From Cellvibrio sp. (GTDB lineage: Bacteria; Pseudomonadota; Gammaproteobacteria; Pseudomonadales; Cellvibrionaceae), in NCBI GenBank assembly GCA_003524365.1, contig DQHS01000172.1, positions 8,579-13,865 of the forward strand: DNA of 5,287 bases. Direction: 5' to 3'. Below are positions 1 through 5,287 of the stretch, piece after piece (within the stretch, counting starts at the first letter, position 1; the number at the start of each line of letters is the position of its first letter). The translations under genes and the position numbers were made by a program. The notes beneath the pieces were generated by a model. That model was given only the letters and a program-made list of their open reading frames with translations, searched no databases and was not told the DNA's origin.

Positions 1-1478
1 TAATCCAAGCCTTTGATAAGCCCCTGAGCAAACTTAACCTCATGCGTAAAGTCGTAGGCCATTCCCATTAAATAAAGGTTGTTAGTAACAGCGCTATTGG
101 AGCCCCAAGAATATGTCGTCAAAGGGGTTGAATAGCCTGAACCGTTTTGGGTGTTTATATGAGCGTTAGCCGCGGCAATAATTTTTTGGCGCGCGCTCTG
201 CTGTAGCGTTTCAGTGAAGTTGGTAGTTACCGTTGCCAGTGACATAACACCGGCTAAATCAGTTTCCTGCCAATTCAGATCCGTGCGTGTCACATTGCGC
301 TGATTGATGGTAGCGACGTATTTGCTATCCGCTGTTGCAAGATAGAGCTCAACCGCCGCCCAATAAAATTCATCGCCGAGATTACTATCGCCATAACCAC
401 CGCCGCCGCTGTTGAATTCATCGTTGTAGATATCGTTAGGATTTGCCGCTGCTGCATCCCAGGCACGCTTGGCCGCAAGGAGACATTTATCAGCAAACCC
501 ATTATCAATTCCACGCCATGCGCGCGCGGCCTGTGCCGCAACCGCCGCAAGATTTAACGTGGCCGCAGTAGTTGGATAAACCAATGAGCGTCTACTGCTA
601 TCCATGTCGGGACGTGTCGGAATTCCGGTCCAGCCTTCATCGTGTAATTTATGATGCGCCATGCCTGCTTTTGGCTGCCCGACAGGAACCTGCATCGCGA
701 GCAAGAACTCCACCTCCCAGCGCGCTTCATCCAAAATATCAGGCATACCGTTGCTGCTTTCAGGGATATTCAACTTCCCGTCCGATAGCGCTTCCGATGA
801 CGGCCAATAACGGCTGAAGTGCTCATACATGTGCAACAGAGTCCACGCGGAAATTCCACCATTGACCACATACTTGCCGTGGTCACCGGCGTCATACCAT
901 CCCTTTGGAACATCGAGGGTATAGTTACACGGACGGGTAGACCAACAAGGTACATTGAGATCGCCCTTATTGGCTCCTTGATTAATATGCCCAGCGGGAC
1001 GGGACCACTTGGCATTAGCGGCATAACTGCCGTTACCGCCGCCGGTAAATTGAGTTTCAATACTGATGCCCGCACGGTTGTGATAGAAGTAGCGCAAGGA
1101 ATCGTAGAGTGCGCCTTTATAGACATCAGCTTTAATACTGAAGGGATAGCTGCTATCGCTGCCTATGGTGAGTACAAAGTTATCGCCCGTTGCTACCACA
1201 TCGCTTAAATCGATCTGTTGTAGATTATCGCCACTGGCCGCATCAGCCTTGGATGTCGTAGTTTGCCCCAAGGCAATAAAGTTTCCATTTTGTTTCAACT
1301 GCCACTGCTGTGAACCCGCTGAGGTTTTATAGGTGGCGATTTTTACACTGTTGGGCAAATAACCTAATTGGTTTACCCGTGGGTTGCCTTGCTCGGCTGC
1401 TGCGCTCAAACTAAAAAGCGCGCCTAAGCCGATGCATATAAATTGATAGCTTGCGCGTGAAAACCGCTGCTGTGTCAT
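1..1478 (-). CDS. Secreted glycoside hydrolase family 9 (endoglucanase-type cellulase), C-terminus cut by window edge
   Basis: The reading frame is open from ATG 1478 to the left edge (492 codons plus 2 bases). Residues 1-28 form a signal peptide: basic start, hydrophobic core (ICIGLGALFSLSAAA), likely cleavage after SAAA, so the product is exported. Residues about 31-115 match the N-terminal Ig-like CelD_N domain, opening with PRVNQLGYLP (33-42). From about 119 the (alpha/alpha)6 catalytic domain begins with DVYKGALYDSLRYFYHNRAG. GWYDAGDHGKYVVNGG (193-208) is the GH9 signature; D196 and D199 are the aspartates that activate the catalytic water. MPDILDEARWEVEFLL (245-260) and AHHKLHDEGWTG (274-285) are also typical. 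C178 and C184 may form a disulfide. The catalytic-acid Glu, the conserved His region and any linker or carbohydrate-binding module lie off the edge. GAGG at 1484-1487 supports this start. Family activity is inverting hydrolysis of beta-1,4-glucan; the exact substrate is inferred. The family assignment is very secure. Confidence 0.95.
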   Translation of the reverse strand, partial: MTQQRFSRASYQFICIGLGALFSLSAAAEQGNPRVNQLGYLPNSVKIATYKTSAGSQQWQLKQNGNFIALGQTTTSKADAASGDNLQQIDLSDVVATGDNFVLTIGSDSSYPFSIKADVYKGALYDSLRYFYHNRAGISIETQFTGGGNGSYAANAKWSRPAGHINQGANKGDLNVPCWSTRPCNYTLDVPKGWYDAGDHGKYVVNGGISAWTLLHMYEHFSRYWPSSEALSDGKLNIPESSNGMPDILDEARWEVEFLLAMQVPVGQPKAGMAHHKLHDEGWTGIPTRPDMDSSRRSLVYPTTAATLNLAAVAAQAARAWRGIDNGFADKCLLAAKRAWDAAAANPNDIYNDEFNSGGGGYGDSNLGDEFYWAAVELYLATADSKYVATINQRNVTRTDLNWQETDLAGVMSLATVTTNFTETLQQSARQKIIAAANAHINTQNGSGYSTPLTTYSWGSNSAVTNNLYLMGMAYDFTHEVKFAQGLIKGLD

Positions 1479-1978
1479 GCTTACCTCGCCAAATATTATT
1501 GGAATTATTAATGTGAATTGCTCGAAGATTTAGCGCAACAACCTGCAGATATGCACCGCGGCTACACATAAACTTCAAAGAGATACAGTTACTTACTTAT
1601 TATTATGAGCATGCCAAACCCCGAGCAGACTTGTACTCTGTAGTGATGGCGTCAAAGATACTAATACCAGCCGCACCACCCTCGCTCTTCAGTTCATGCT
1701 AAAAACACAAAGTGACTGCAAAAATTAATGGGACGCGCAATAGCGTAATAGATCGGGATAGGATTAAATGAGAGCACATCTGCTTAACGACTACAGAGTG
1801 TAATGAGATAAAAGAACAACAAAGAAACTACTGATAAATAACGACTTTCTAAAACTACTCGAAAAATCCACAAAGGATTCATCGCTTACCACAAGCAATC
1901 ATAGTACTTTTCACCGAATGCAAAATGTGCCAGATCATCGCGAAACGTAAAGTGGGAGGTCTATAAAAGGAAGGGCAA
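1479..1978. other. Gene-poor AT-rich intergenic region upstream of the GH9 gene
   Basis: I find no convincing protein gene, RNA gene or strong hairpin here. It must contain the GH9 promoter, which reads leftward. An AT-rich stretch lies at about 1491-1520, but I could not place a good -35/-10 pair at a sensible distance from the start. The motif AATGTGA at 1510-1516 matches one half of a CRP site, while the other half is poor. The AT-richness and lack of open frames fit either a long regulatory leader or eroded DNA next to the insertion-sequence remnant on its right. Confidence 0.5.
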
Positions 1979-2083
1979 TGGATGATATTCCCCTTCTCCT
2001 CCACGAATATTGGACACCTTAGAAACTGAGTAAACCTACTCCAAAAGAATAAATTAGGAGAAAACCATGAAACGCAGTCAGGC
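1979..2083 (+). mobile_element. Probable 5' end remnant of an IS3-family insertion sequence
   Basis: The stretch begins with TG (1979-1980), as IS3-family ends usually do, and contains TGGACACC at 2011-2018, a motif I associate with such ends. About 50 bp later come a textbook ribosome-binding site (AGGAG, 2056-2060), a 6-nt spacer, and ATG with codons MKRSQ. Those resemble the start of OrfA transposases of the IS3 family (MKRSQF/MKKSRF type). The element stops there: the next bases are the GTAG head of BIME 1, and no transposase sequence follows. The outer boundary is a guess. The assignment is from memory of family patterns, not a database match; a truncated ordinary gene leader is the alternative. 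Confidence 0.4.
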
Positions 2084-2087
2084 GTAG
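2067..2087 (+). pseudogene. orfA start truncated after five or six codons by a REP element
   Basis: ATG at 2067 has an excellent Shine-Dalgarno (AGGAG, 6 nt upstream). The frame reads M-K-R-S-Q-A and stops at TAG 2085-2087. That stop is part of the GTAG head of the adjoining REP. A translation start this good in front of a six-codon frame suggests a gene whose body was lost. The likeliest original is an IS3-family orfA. A genuine six-residue leader peptide is possible but has no supporting context, because the next gene is on the opposite strand. Confidence 0.4.
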
Positions 2088-2213
2088 CCCGTATGGAGCC
2101 TAACGAAATGCGGGGTTGGCCTTTTTCGAAGAAAGAATTAAAAAAATCAACGTCAACATCAAAAGCTCCCGTATTCCATTAGACTCCATACGGGCTACGC
2201 ATTTATTTTTACC
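2084..2213 (+). repeat. BIME 1: pair of inverted GTAG-headed REP palindromes
   Basis: Left REP 2084-2115 starts GTAG and folds through CCCGTAT (2088-2094) and ATGCGGG (2108-2114). Right REP 2168-2198 is its inverse, folding through CCCGTAT and ATACGGG and ending CTAC. The outer arms GCGTAGCCCGTATGGAG (2082-2098) and 2184-2200 are perfect 17-bp inverted repeats. The arms are separated by a 52-bp AT-rich spacer (2116-2167). GTAG-headed palindromes are typical of REPs mobilised by RAYT (TnpA-REP) tyrosine transposases; no RAYT gene is in the window. A second copy lies at 3667-3784 in the same orientation; the shared part runs to TTTTTACC at 2206-2213. Transcription of the ATPase runs into this element 7 bp after its stop codon. 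Confidence 0.85.
2158..2194 (-). terminator. Possible terminator or 3' stabilising hairpin for the ATPase gene
   Basis: Read leftward from the ATPase stop, the right REP of BIME 1 forms CCCGTAT (2194-2188) pairing with ATACGGG (2174-2168), and is followed by AGCTTTTGATG. The stem is GC-rich at its base, but the T-run has only four bases, so it is a weak intrinsic terminator at best. REP hairpins are known to protect mRNA 3' ends, which is an equally good reading. The same hairpin plus AGCTTTTGATG occurs in BIME 2, where no gene ends, so this may be a property of the repeat and not of the ATPase gene. Confidence 0.3.
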
Positions 2214-2220
2214 GGGAAGT

Positions 2221-3534
2221 TTATAACACCGCCAACACATATTCCGTGTAGTAAAGCGGCAGCACTATATGGGTTTTCTCTTCCGGTGCGGAGCCTTGGG
2301 TGCCGGTGAGTTTCAGGGTTTTGTGGGGAGCGCATTTGGCGATATAGGACTGCAAGGATTTTGCGCGGGTGCGCGTACCGCTTTTCACTTCTACTGGCAC
2401 CACTAAGCCTTCTTCTGTGGTAATAATAAATTCAATTTCAGCGCGGGCATCGCCCCAGGAATAGCTCGGCTCAATACCGATTGCGGCAAATTCTTGCTGC
2501 ACAAAGTTTTCGGCAATATAGCCCTTGTATTCATATCCCTGCTGCTTGATGTCTTTGTAGCTGGTATTGAGCATGTGGTTGAGCAAACCCACATCGAACA
2601 AAAATAGCTTCACTTTATTTTCTTTTTGATACGCGGCAAGCGGTGTTTTGGCTGTGCCTTCAATGGGGTAATTTTTGAGAGCCAAGCGACATTGATGCAA
2701 CCAGCTGATCGCACTTTCAAATTCAGCGTAGCGGGATTTACGCTCGGCAATATCTTTAAATTTAAAGCGTTTGACGGACTCATCCACTACGGCCGATAGC
2801 TGTGAGGGAATATTGCTAAATACCGCAGCAATTAATTGCGCATCGGCTCTTCCTGCATATTTTCCAAAATCGCGTTGATAACCCGCTATTAAATCAGCAT
2901 GAATTTTTTGCACATCGCTCACGCGCTCAACAATACTTTTATTCGCATTACCAAACCAACTCGCAACCGCTTCAGGCATACCACCGGTGAAGTAATAATC
3001 CGTTAACTTATCGAATAGTTTGTTATGCGCCGCCGCTGAATTGGCTTGGGATTCATATGCCTTAACCAGCATGGGTTCGTTAGCAGCCCATAAAAATTCC
3101 CTGAAGGTGAGCGGTCGCAAATTGTGCTGTTCCACTTTGCCAACCGGAAATGAATTGAGTAATCCGATGTTGGAACCGCTCGCAGCGACAAACCAGGTCG
3201 GTGCTTTTTCTGCAAAATACTTGAGCGACGTAACTGCCTTTGGACATTCGCCGATTTCATCCAGAATAAGCAAATCTGATTCAGGGTAAAAGATTTGCCC
3301 GGTGAGTAATTCGATGTTGGTGATTATGTCTTGCGGGCTTAGCGAGCCTGCAAAAGCATCGGCCAACTGTGGGGTTTCCAGAAAATCCACGCGCAAAACC
3401 CGGTCGAACTCACGCCCCAATAGCTCCCGTAATAGGTAGGTTTTACCGGTTTGTCGAGCACCGTCGATCAGCAGAGGCTTGCGGATTGCCTGGGCTTTCC
3501 AGGCGAGCAACTTTTCAAGCAGCAGGCGTTTCAT
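2221..3534 (-). CDS. AAA_14 / DUF4143 family ATP-binding protein (437 aa)
   Basis: A complete single-domain-order member of the AAA_14/DUF4143 family. Walker A is GARQTGKT (25-32) and Walker B is LLILDE (88-93). GS at 120-121 in AASGSNIGLL is the sensor-like segment of these ATPases, followed by LRPLTFREFL. FTGGMPEAV lies in the middle lid region. The C-terminal DUF4143 part includes LFLFDVGLLNHML and GYIAENFVQQEF, then AEIEFII (365-371) and PVEVKSG (380-386). That layout (E366, E368, E382, K384) resembles a PD-(D/E)XK nuclease fold, with Glu where the family usually has Asp at 368. Length is normal for the family, and there is no signal peptide or membrane segment, so it should be cytoplasmic. 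ATP binding is well supported; its partner and biological role are unknown for the family. AGGA at 3544-3547, 9 nt before ATG, supports this start. It stands alone on its strand, between two BIMEs, and is convergent with nothing. Confidence 0.93.
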   Translation of the reverse strand: MKRLLLEKLLAWKAQAIRKPLLIDGARQTGKTYLLRELLGREFDRVLRVDFLETPQLADAFAGSLSPQDIITNIELLTGQIFYPESDLLILDEIGECPKAVTSLKYFAEKAPTWFVAASGSNIGLLNSFPVGKVEQHNLRPLTFREFLWAANEPMLVKAYESQANSAAAHNKLFDKLTDYYFTGGMPEAVASWFGNANKSIVERVSDVQKIHADLIAGYQRDFGKYAGRADAQLIAAVFSNIPSQLSAVVDESVKRFKFKDIAERKSRYAEFESAISWLHQCRLALKNYPIEGTAKTPLAAYQKENKVKLFLFDVGLLNHMLNTSYKDIKQQGYEYKGYIAENFVQQEFAAIGIEPSYSWGDARAEIEFIITTEEGLVVPVEVKSGTRTRAKSLQSYIAKCAPHKTLKLTGTQGSAPEEKTHIVLPLYYTEYVLAVL

Positions 3535-3565
3535 AAAGCAGCTTCCTGATAGGGCGGATGGGCAA

Positions 3566-3582
3566 AAGTGTTTTTTACACTT
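3566..3582. promoter_or_regulatory. Small perfect hairpin in the ATPase leader
   Basis: AAGTGT (3566-3571) and ACACTT (3577-3582) are perfect inverted repeats around TTTTT. The site lies 32 bp upstream of the ATPase start and 2 bp from the first 16-bp box. In ATPase mRNA the loop would be AAAAA. It could be a protein-binding dyad or a weak leader hairpin; a six-base stem in AT-rich DNA can also arise by chance. Confidence 0.3.
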
Positions 3583-3584
3583 AT

Positions 3585-3664
3585 ATGCGCATAAAAATGT
3601 ATTAATTTACTTTATTATGCGCATAAAAATGTATAAATCAACACTTTAATGCGCATAAAAATGT
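3585..3664. repeat. Three identical 16-bp boxes at exact 32-bp spacing (probable operator array)
   Basis: ATGCGCATAAAAATGT occurs without mismatch at 3585-3600, 3617-3632 and 3649-3664. The two 16-bp spacers differ in sequence, so this is not a simple tandem duplication, although ACTTTAT-like bases precede each box. Each box contains the palindrome ATGCGCAT. A 32-bp period is about three turns of DNA, which puts all boxes on the same face of the helix. The array lies between the divergent ATPase and phosphatase genes and overlaps the likely ATPase promoter. The simplest reading is cooperative binding sites for a regulator, possibly one acting on the ATPase gene. No obvious DNA-binding regulator is encoded in the window. 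Confidence 0.8.
3614..3641 (-). promoter_or_regulatory. Candidate sigma-70 promoter for the ATPase gene
   Basis: On the minus strand TTGATT (3641-3636) and CATAAT (3619-3614) are separated by 16 bp, matching the -35 and -10 consensus at four and five of six positions. The middle 16-bp box (3617-3632) fills the spacer and overlaps the -10, so a protein bound there would block RNA polymerase. The start point would be around 3607, giving a leader of about 70 nt that includes the 3566-3582 hairpin. The region is AT-rich, so other pairings are possible. Confidence 0.35.
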
Positions 3665-3666
3665 GA

Positions 3667-3784
3667 GTAGTCCGTATGGAGCCTAGCGAAATACGGGGTT
3701 GCTCTCTTTAATGAGCCGACTCAAACATCAAAAGCTCCCGTATTCCGTTAGACTTCATACAGGCTACGAATCACTATTTTTACC
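3667..3784 (+). repeat. BIME 2: second copy of the paired REP element
   Basis: Left REP 3667-3698 (GTAG head) and right inverted REP 3737-3767 (CTAC end) each differ from the matching arm of BIME 1 at about three of 32 positions. The flanking CATCAAAAGCT before the right arm and TATTTTTACC after it (3775-3784) are also shared. The spacer is 38 bp against 52 bp in BIME 1. The two arms within this copy differ from each other at about six positions, so its outer palindrome has decayed more than that of BIME 1. It sits 2 bp after the last 16-bp box and ends 12 bp before the phosphatase ATG, so it probably lies in the phosphatase leader or splits the gene from its original promoter. Confidence 0.82.
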
Positions 3785-3796
3785 TTGGAATCATTA

Positions 3797-4606
3797 ATGC
3801 TTGAAAAGTCACAATCCCCCAGCACCTTTGTTTTTGATATGGATGGCACCCTGCTGAATGAGCACCACGAGCTGTCGCCGCTGACAATTCGCGCATTAAA
3901 CGAATTGCGTGAGCGAGGGAATAACCTAGTCATCGCGACCGGCAGGCACTTTATGGATATTCGCGCTTACCTGAAACAATTGGGTGGCGGTATCGCGACT
4001 ATCACTTGCAACGGCGCGACTATTCATAACGGCGATGGCGAGTTGATTAAGCGCGAGCTGTTGCCGCTCGCGGTGAATGAAATCTTGCTGCCACTGGGTG
4101 AACAGTGTGGTGTGCACTTGAATATGTATACGGACTCCGAGTGGCTGGTGAATACGCCCTGTGAATCCATGCTGGATGCGCATGCCCAATCGCAATTTTT
4201 TTATCGCCAAATTCCATTGCAGGAAATGCTAACTACACCGGCGTTAAAGATTTTGTTTTACGGCGAGAATGTGATACTGCAACAACTTAAAACGCAAATA
4301 CTTGCGGCGCTCACCGTGCCGATTCATTTAACCTTTTCGGATGAGTATTATCTGGAAGCCATGCCGAAAAATATTTCCAAGGGCGATGCGTTAAAAACCC
4401 TGGTGGAACATTTGCAACTTCCGCTCGCCAACAGCATGGCGTTTGGCGATGGTTTTAACGATGTGGAATTGTTCCGTACAGTGACTCACCCGGTGGTGAT
4501 GGATAATGCGAGTGAAAAGCTCAAGCAGTTATTTCCTGATGCCTTGCGTGCGCAGGAAAATGTTGCAGATGGCGTGGCAGCATTTTTATATCAGCATGTG
4601 TTGTGA
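3797..4606 (+). CDS. Cof-type HAD-IIB phosphatase, YigL-like (269 aa)
   Basis: A complete haloacid dehalogenase superfamily hydrolase of the Cof/IIB class. Motif I is FVFDMDGTLL, with nucleophile D14 and acid/base D16. Motif II is T48 in IATGRH. Motif III is K195 in ISKGDAL, and motif IV is GDGFND (217-222). The cap domain between motifs II and III contains NMYTDSEWLVN, close to the NVYRDDEW segment I recall from E. coli YigL; the C-terminus is also similar. YigL-type enzymes are cytoplasmic Mg-dependent phosphatases acting on sugar phosphates and pyridoxal phosphate; substrate here is inferred. A TTG at 3785 would add four residues (start-E-S-L), but ATG 3797 is preferred: GGA at 3787-3789 gives it a 7-nt spacing, and TTG has no ribosome-binding site. 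The next gene follows after 74 bp on the same strand. Confidence 0.92.
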   Translation: MLEKSQSPSTFVFDMDGTLLNEHHELSPLTIRALNELRERGNNLVIATGRHFMDIRAYLKQLGGGIATITCNGATIHNGDGELIKRELLPLAVNEILLPLGEQCGVHLNMYTDSEWLVNTPCESMLDAHAQSQFFYRQIPLQEMLTTPALKILFYGENVILQQLKTQILAALTVPIHLTFSDEYYLEAMPKNISKGDALKTLVEHLQLPLANSMAFGDGFNDVELFRTVTHPVVMDNASEKLKQLFPDALRAQENVADGVAAFLYQHVL

Positions 4607-4680
4607 GCATGTTTAGCGAGAATTCAAACATCGATAGATTTATTAATAGACAACCCTGATTCGTCATACCAAGGACCATT

Positions 4681-5287
4681 ATGGACAACCTCACCAAAAC
4701 CCAGGCACAGGCCCGTGCTGATCAAGTGCGCGCGTTTCGGGCGGAACAACGCCTGTTGAGCGAGCAGGGCTTATTGCAACTGCCAGACGACACAGCGACG
4801 GCTATTCACCGATATCACGATGAACTGTTGCACGAGTTGCAACAGGCGCAGGATGTAGACCTGAGCGAAGGCGCACGGCATTTGTCGCTAGGTATGCAGA
4901 TCGTGTCTTTCCTCGGCGCTGCAGCATTGGCCGCGAGTTTGTTTTTTCTGTTTTATCAATACTGGGGTTATTTTACTACGGCAATGCAAGTGGCGATTTT
5001 AATTGCGGCGCCGCTCGTGAGTTTAGCAGTGGCCTGTTGGGTGCGGCGCTTTGATGCCTCAGGATATTACGCAAAGCTGGCGGCGCTGGTGTCGTTTGCG
5101 AGTTGGGTATTAAACATTGTGATGCTCGGCAGCATTTTTAATCTCACGCCCTCGCCGAATGCCTTCGCGGTATTTGCGCTCTACGGATTTTTACTCGCTT
5201 ATCTGTTACAGGTACGTTTGCTACTAGCGGCAGCGCTGATGTGTAGTTTTATTTTTATCGGCGCGAAGTTCGGCACCTGGATGGGCA
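4681..5287 (+). CDS. Multi-pass inner-membrane protein, possibly DUF2157-like, C-terminus cut by window edge
   Basis: The frame is open from ATG 4681 to the right edge (202 codons plus 1 base). AAGGA at 4671-4675, 5 nt upstream, fixes the start. Residues 1-68 are hydrophilic, rich in Gln, Ala and charged residues, and look helical or coiled-coil-like (QARADQVRAFRAEQRLL, HDELLHELQQAQD). At least five hydrophobic segments follow at about 72-92, 100-120, 131-153, 160-177 and 179-196, with VRRFD (121-125) as a short charged loop. A cytoplasmic N-terminal helix followed by a packed membrane bundle recalls DUF2157-type proteins, but I do not recognise it with certainty. There is no signal peptide and no catalytic motif. 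It may share a transcript with the phosphatase; no terminator is visible in the 74-bp gap. Confidence 0.85.
   Translation, partial: MDNLTKTQAQARADQVRAFRAEQRLLSEQGLLQLPDDTATAIHRYHDELLHELQQAQDVDLSEGARHLSLGMQIVSFLGAAALAASLFFLFYQYWGYFTTAMQVAILIAAPLVSLAVACWVRRFDASGYYAKLAALVSFASWVLNIVMLGSIFNLTPSPNAFAVFALYGFLLAYLLQVRLLLAAALMCSFIFIGAKFGTWMG

Noticed and set aside
290..1126. Minus-strand open frames 290-550 and 770-1126
   Set aside because: They are out of frame within the GH9 gene, on the same strand, and have low-complexity translations without motifs.
572..1208. Plus-strand open frames (572-817 and 819-1208) opposite the GH9 gene
   Set aside because: They run antisense to a highly conserved GH9 catalytic domain with signature motifs, and show no recognisable domain or ribosome-binding site.
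1510..1527. Possible CRP site beginning AATGTGA upstream of the GH9 gene
   Set aside because: Only one half-site matches; the opposite half (TCGAAGATT) is poor.
1635..1799. Ten-base inverted repeat ACTCTGTAGT (1635-1644) and ACTACAGAGT (1790-1799)
   Set aside because: A 10-bp match in several hundred bases has a fair probability of arising by chance, and the arms are 145 bp apart with no other symmetry.
1978..2022. Fourteen-codon frame MDDIPLLLHEYWTP after a GGAAGGG ribosome-binding-like site
   Set aside because: It is too short to judge and lies inside the probable IS end. No attenuator structure or downstream co-directional gene gives it a role.
2403..3289. Short frames inside the ATPase gene on both strands
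   Set aside because: The ATPase frame carries all family motifs over its full length, so these are shadows.
3585..3664. Box array as a CRISPR
   Set aside because: There are only three 16-bp units with 16-bp AT-rich spacers and no cas genes, and the array lies on a promoter. Repeat and spacer lengths are too short for CRISPR.
3585..3664. Box array as plasmid replication iterons
   Set aside because: No replication initiator, partition gene or DnaA-box cluster is present, and the neighbours are ordinary chromosomal genes.
4176..4183. Extra ATGCGCAT core inside the phosphatase gene
   Set aside because: Only the 8-bp palindrome matches. The A-tract and TGT of the box are absent, and it encodes a normal stretch of the protein.
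3748..4210. Minus-strand frames opposite the phosphatase gene
   Set aside because: The plus-strand frame has all four HAD motifs; the antisense frames have none.

Overview
The window looks like chromosomal DNA of a polysaccharide-degrading gammaproteobacterium. The best guess is a Cellvibrio-like member of the Cellvibrionaceae. That guess rests on a secreted family 9 glycoside hydrolase, GTAG-headed palindromic repeats of the REP/BIME type, a YigL-like phosphatase and moderate GC content. It is an inference, not an identification.

Layout. (1) Positions 1-1478, minus strand: the N-terminal 492 residues of a secreted GH9 endoglucanase-type enzyme, cut by the left edge. (2) 1479-about 1978: roughly 500 bp of AT-rich DNA with no gene I can support. 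(3) About 1979-2083: what looks like the 5' end of an IS3-family insertion sequence. It has a perfect ribosome-binding site and five orfA codons, and is then cut off by the head of a palindromic repeat. (4) 2084-2213: a two-armed REP element (BIME 1). (5) 2221-3534, minus strand: a complete 437-residue AAA_14/DUF4143 ATPase with a PD-(D/E)XK-like C-terminus. (6) 3566-3664: the ATPase upstream region, with a short hairpin and three identical 16-bp boxes at exactly 32-bp spacing. (7) 3667-3784: a second BIME in the same orientation as the first. (8) 3797-4606, plus strand: a Cof-type HAD-IIB phosphatase resembling E. coli YigL. (9) 4681-5287, plus strand: the N-terminal part of a multi-pass membrane protein, cut by the right edge.

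The most interesting feature is the middle. The unique DNA between the two direct BIME copies (2214-3666, 1453 bp) holds only the ATPase gene and its repeat-studded upstream region. The left copy ends 7 bp from the ATPase stop codon, and the right copy begins 2 bp after the last 16-bp box. This looks like a compact gene-plus-control-region cassette bounded by BIMEs, inserted between ordinary metabolic genes. Whether it is mobile, or merely sits between two repeats, cannot be settled from one sequence. The GH9 gene is a separate divergent unit. The phosphatase and membrane-protein genes are co-directional, 74 bp apart, and may be co-transcribed.
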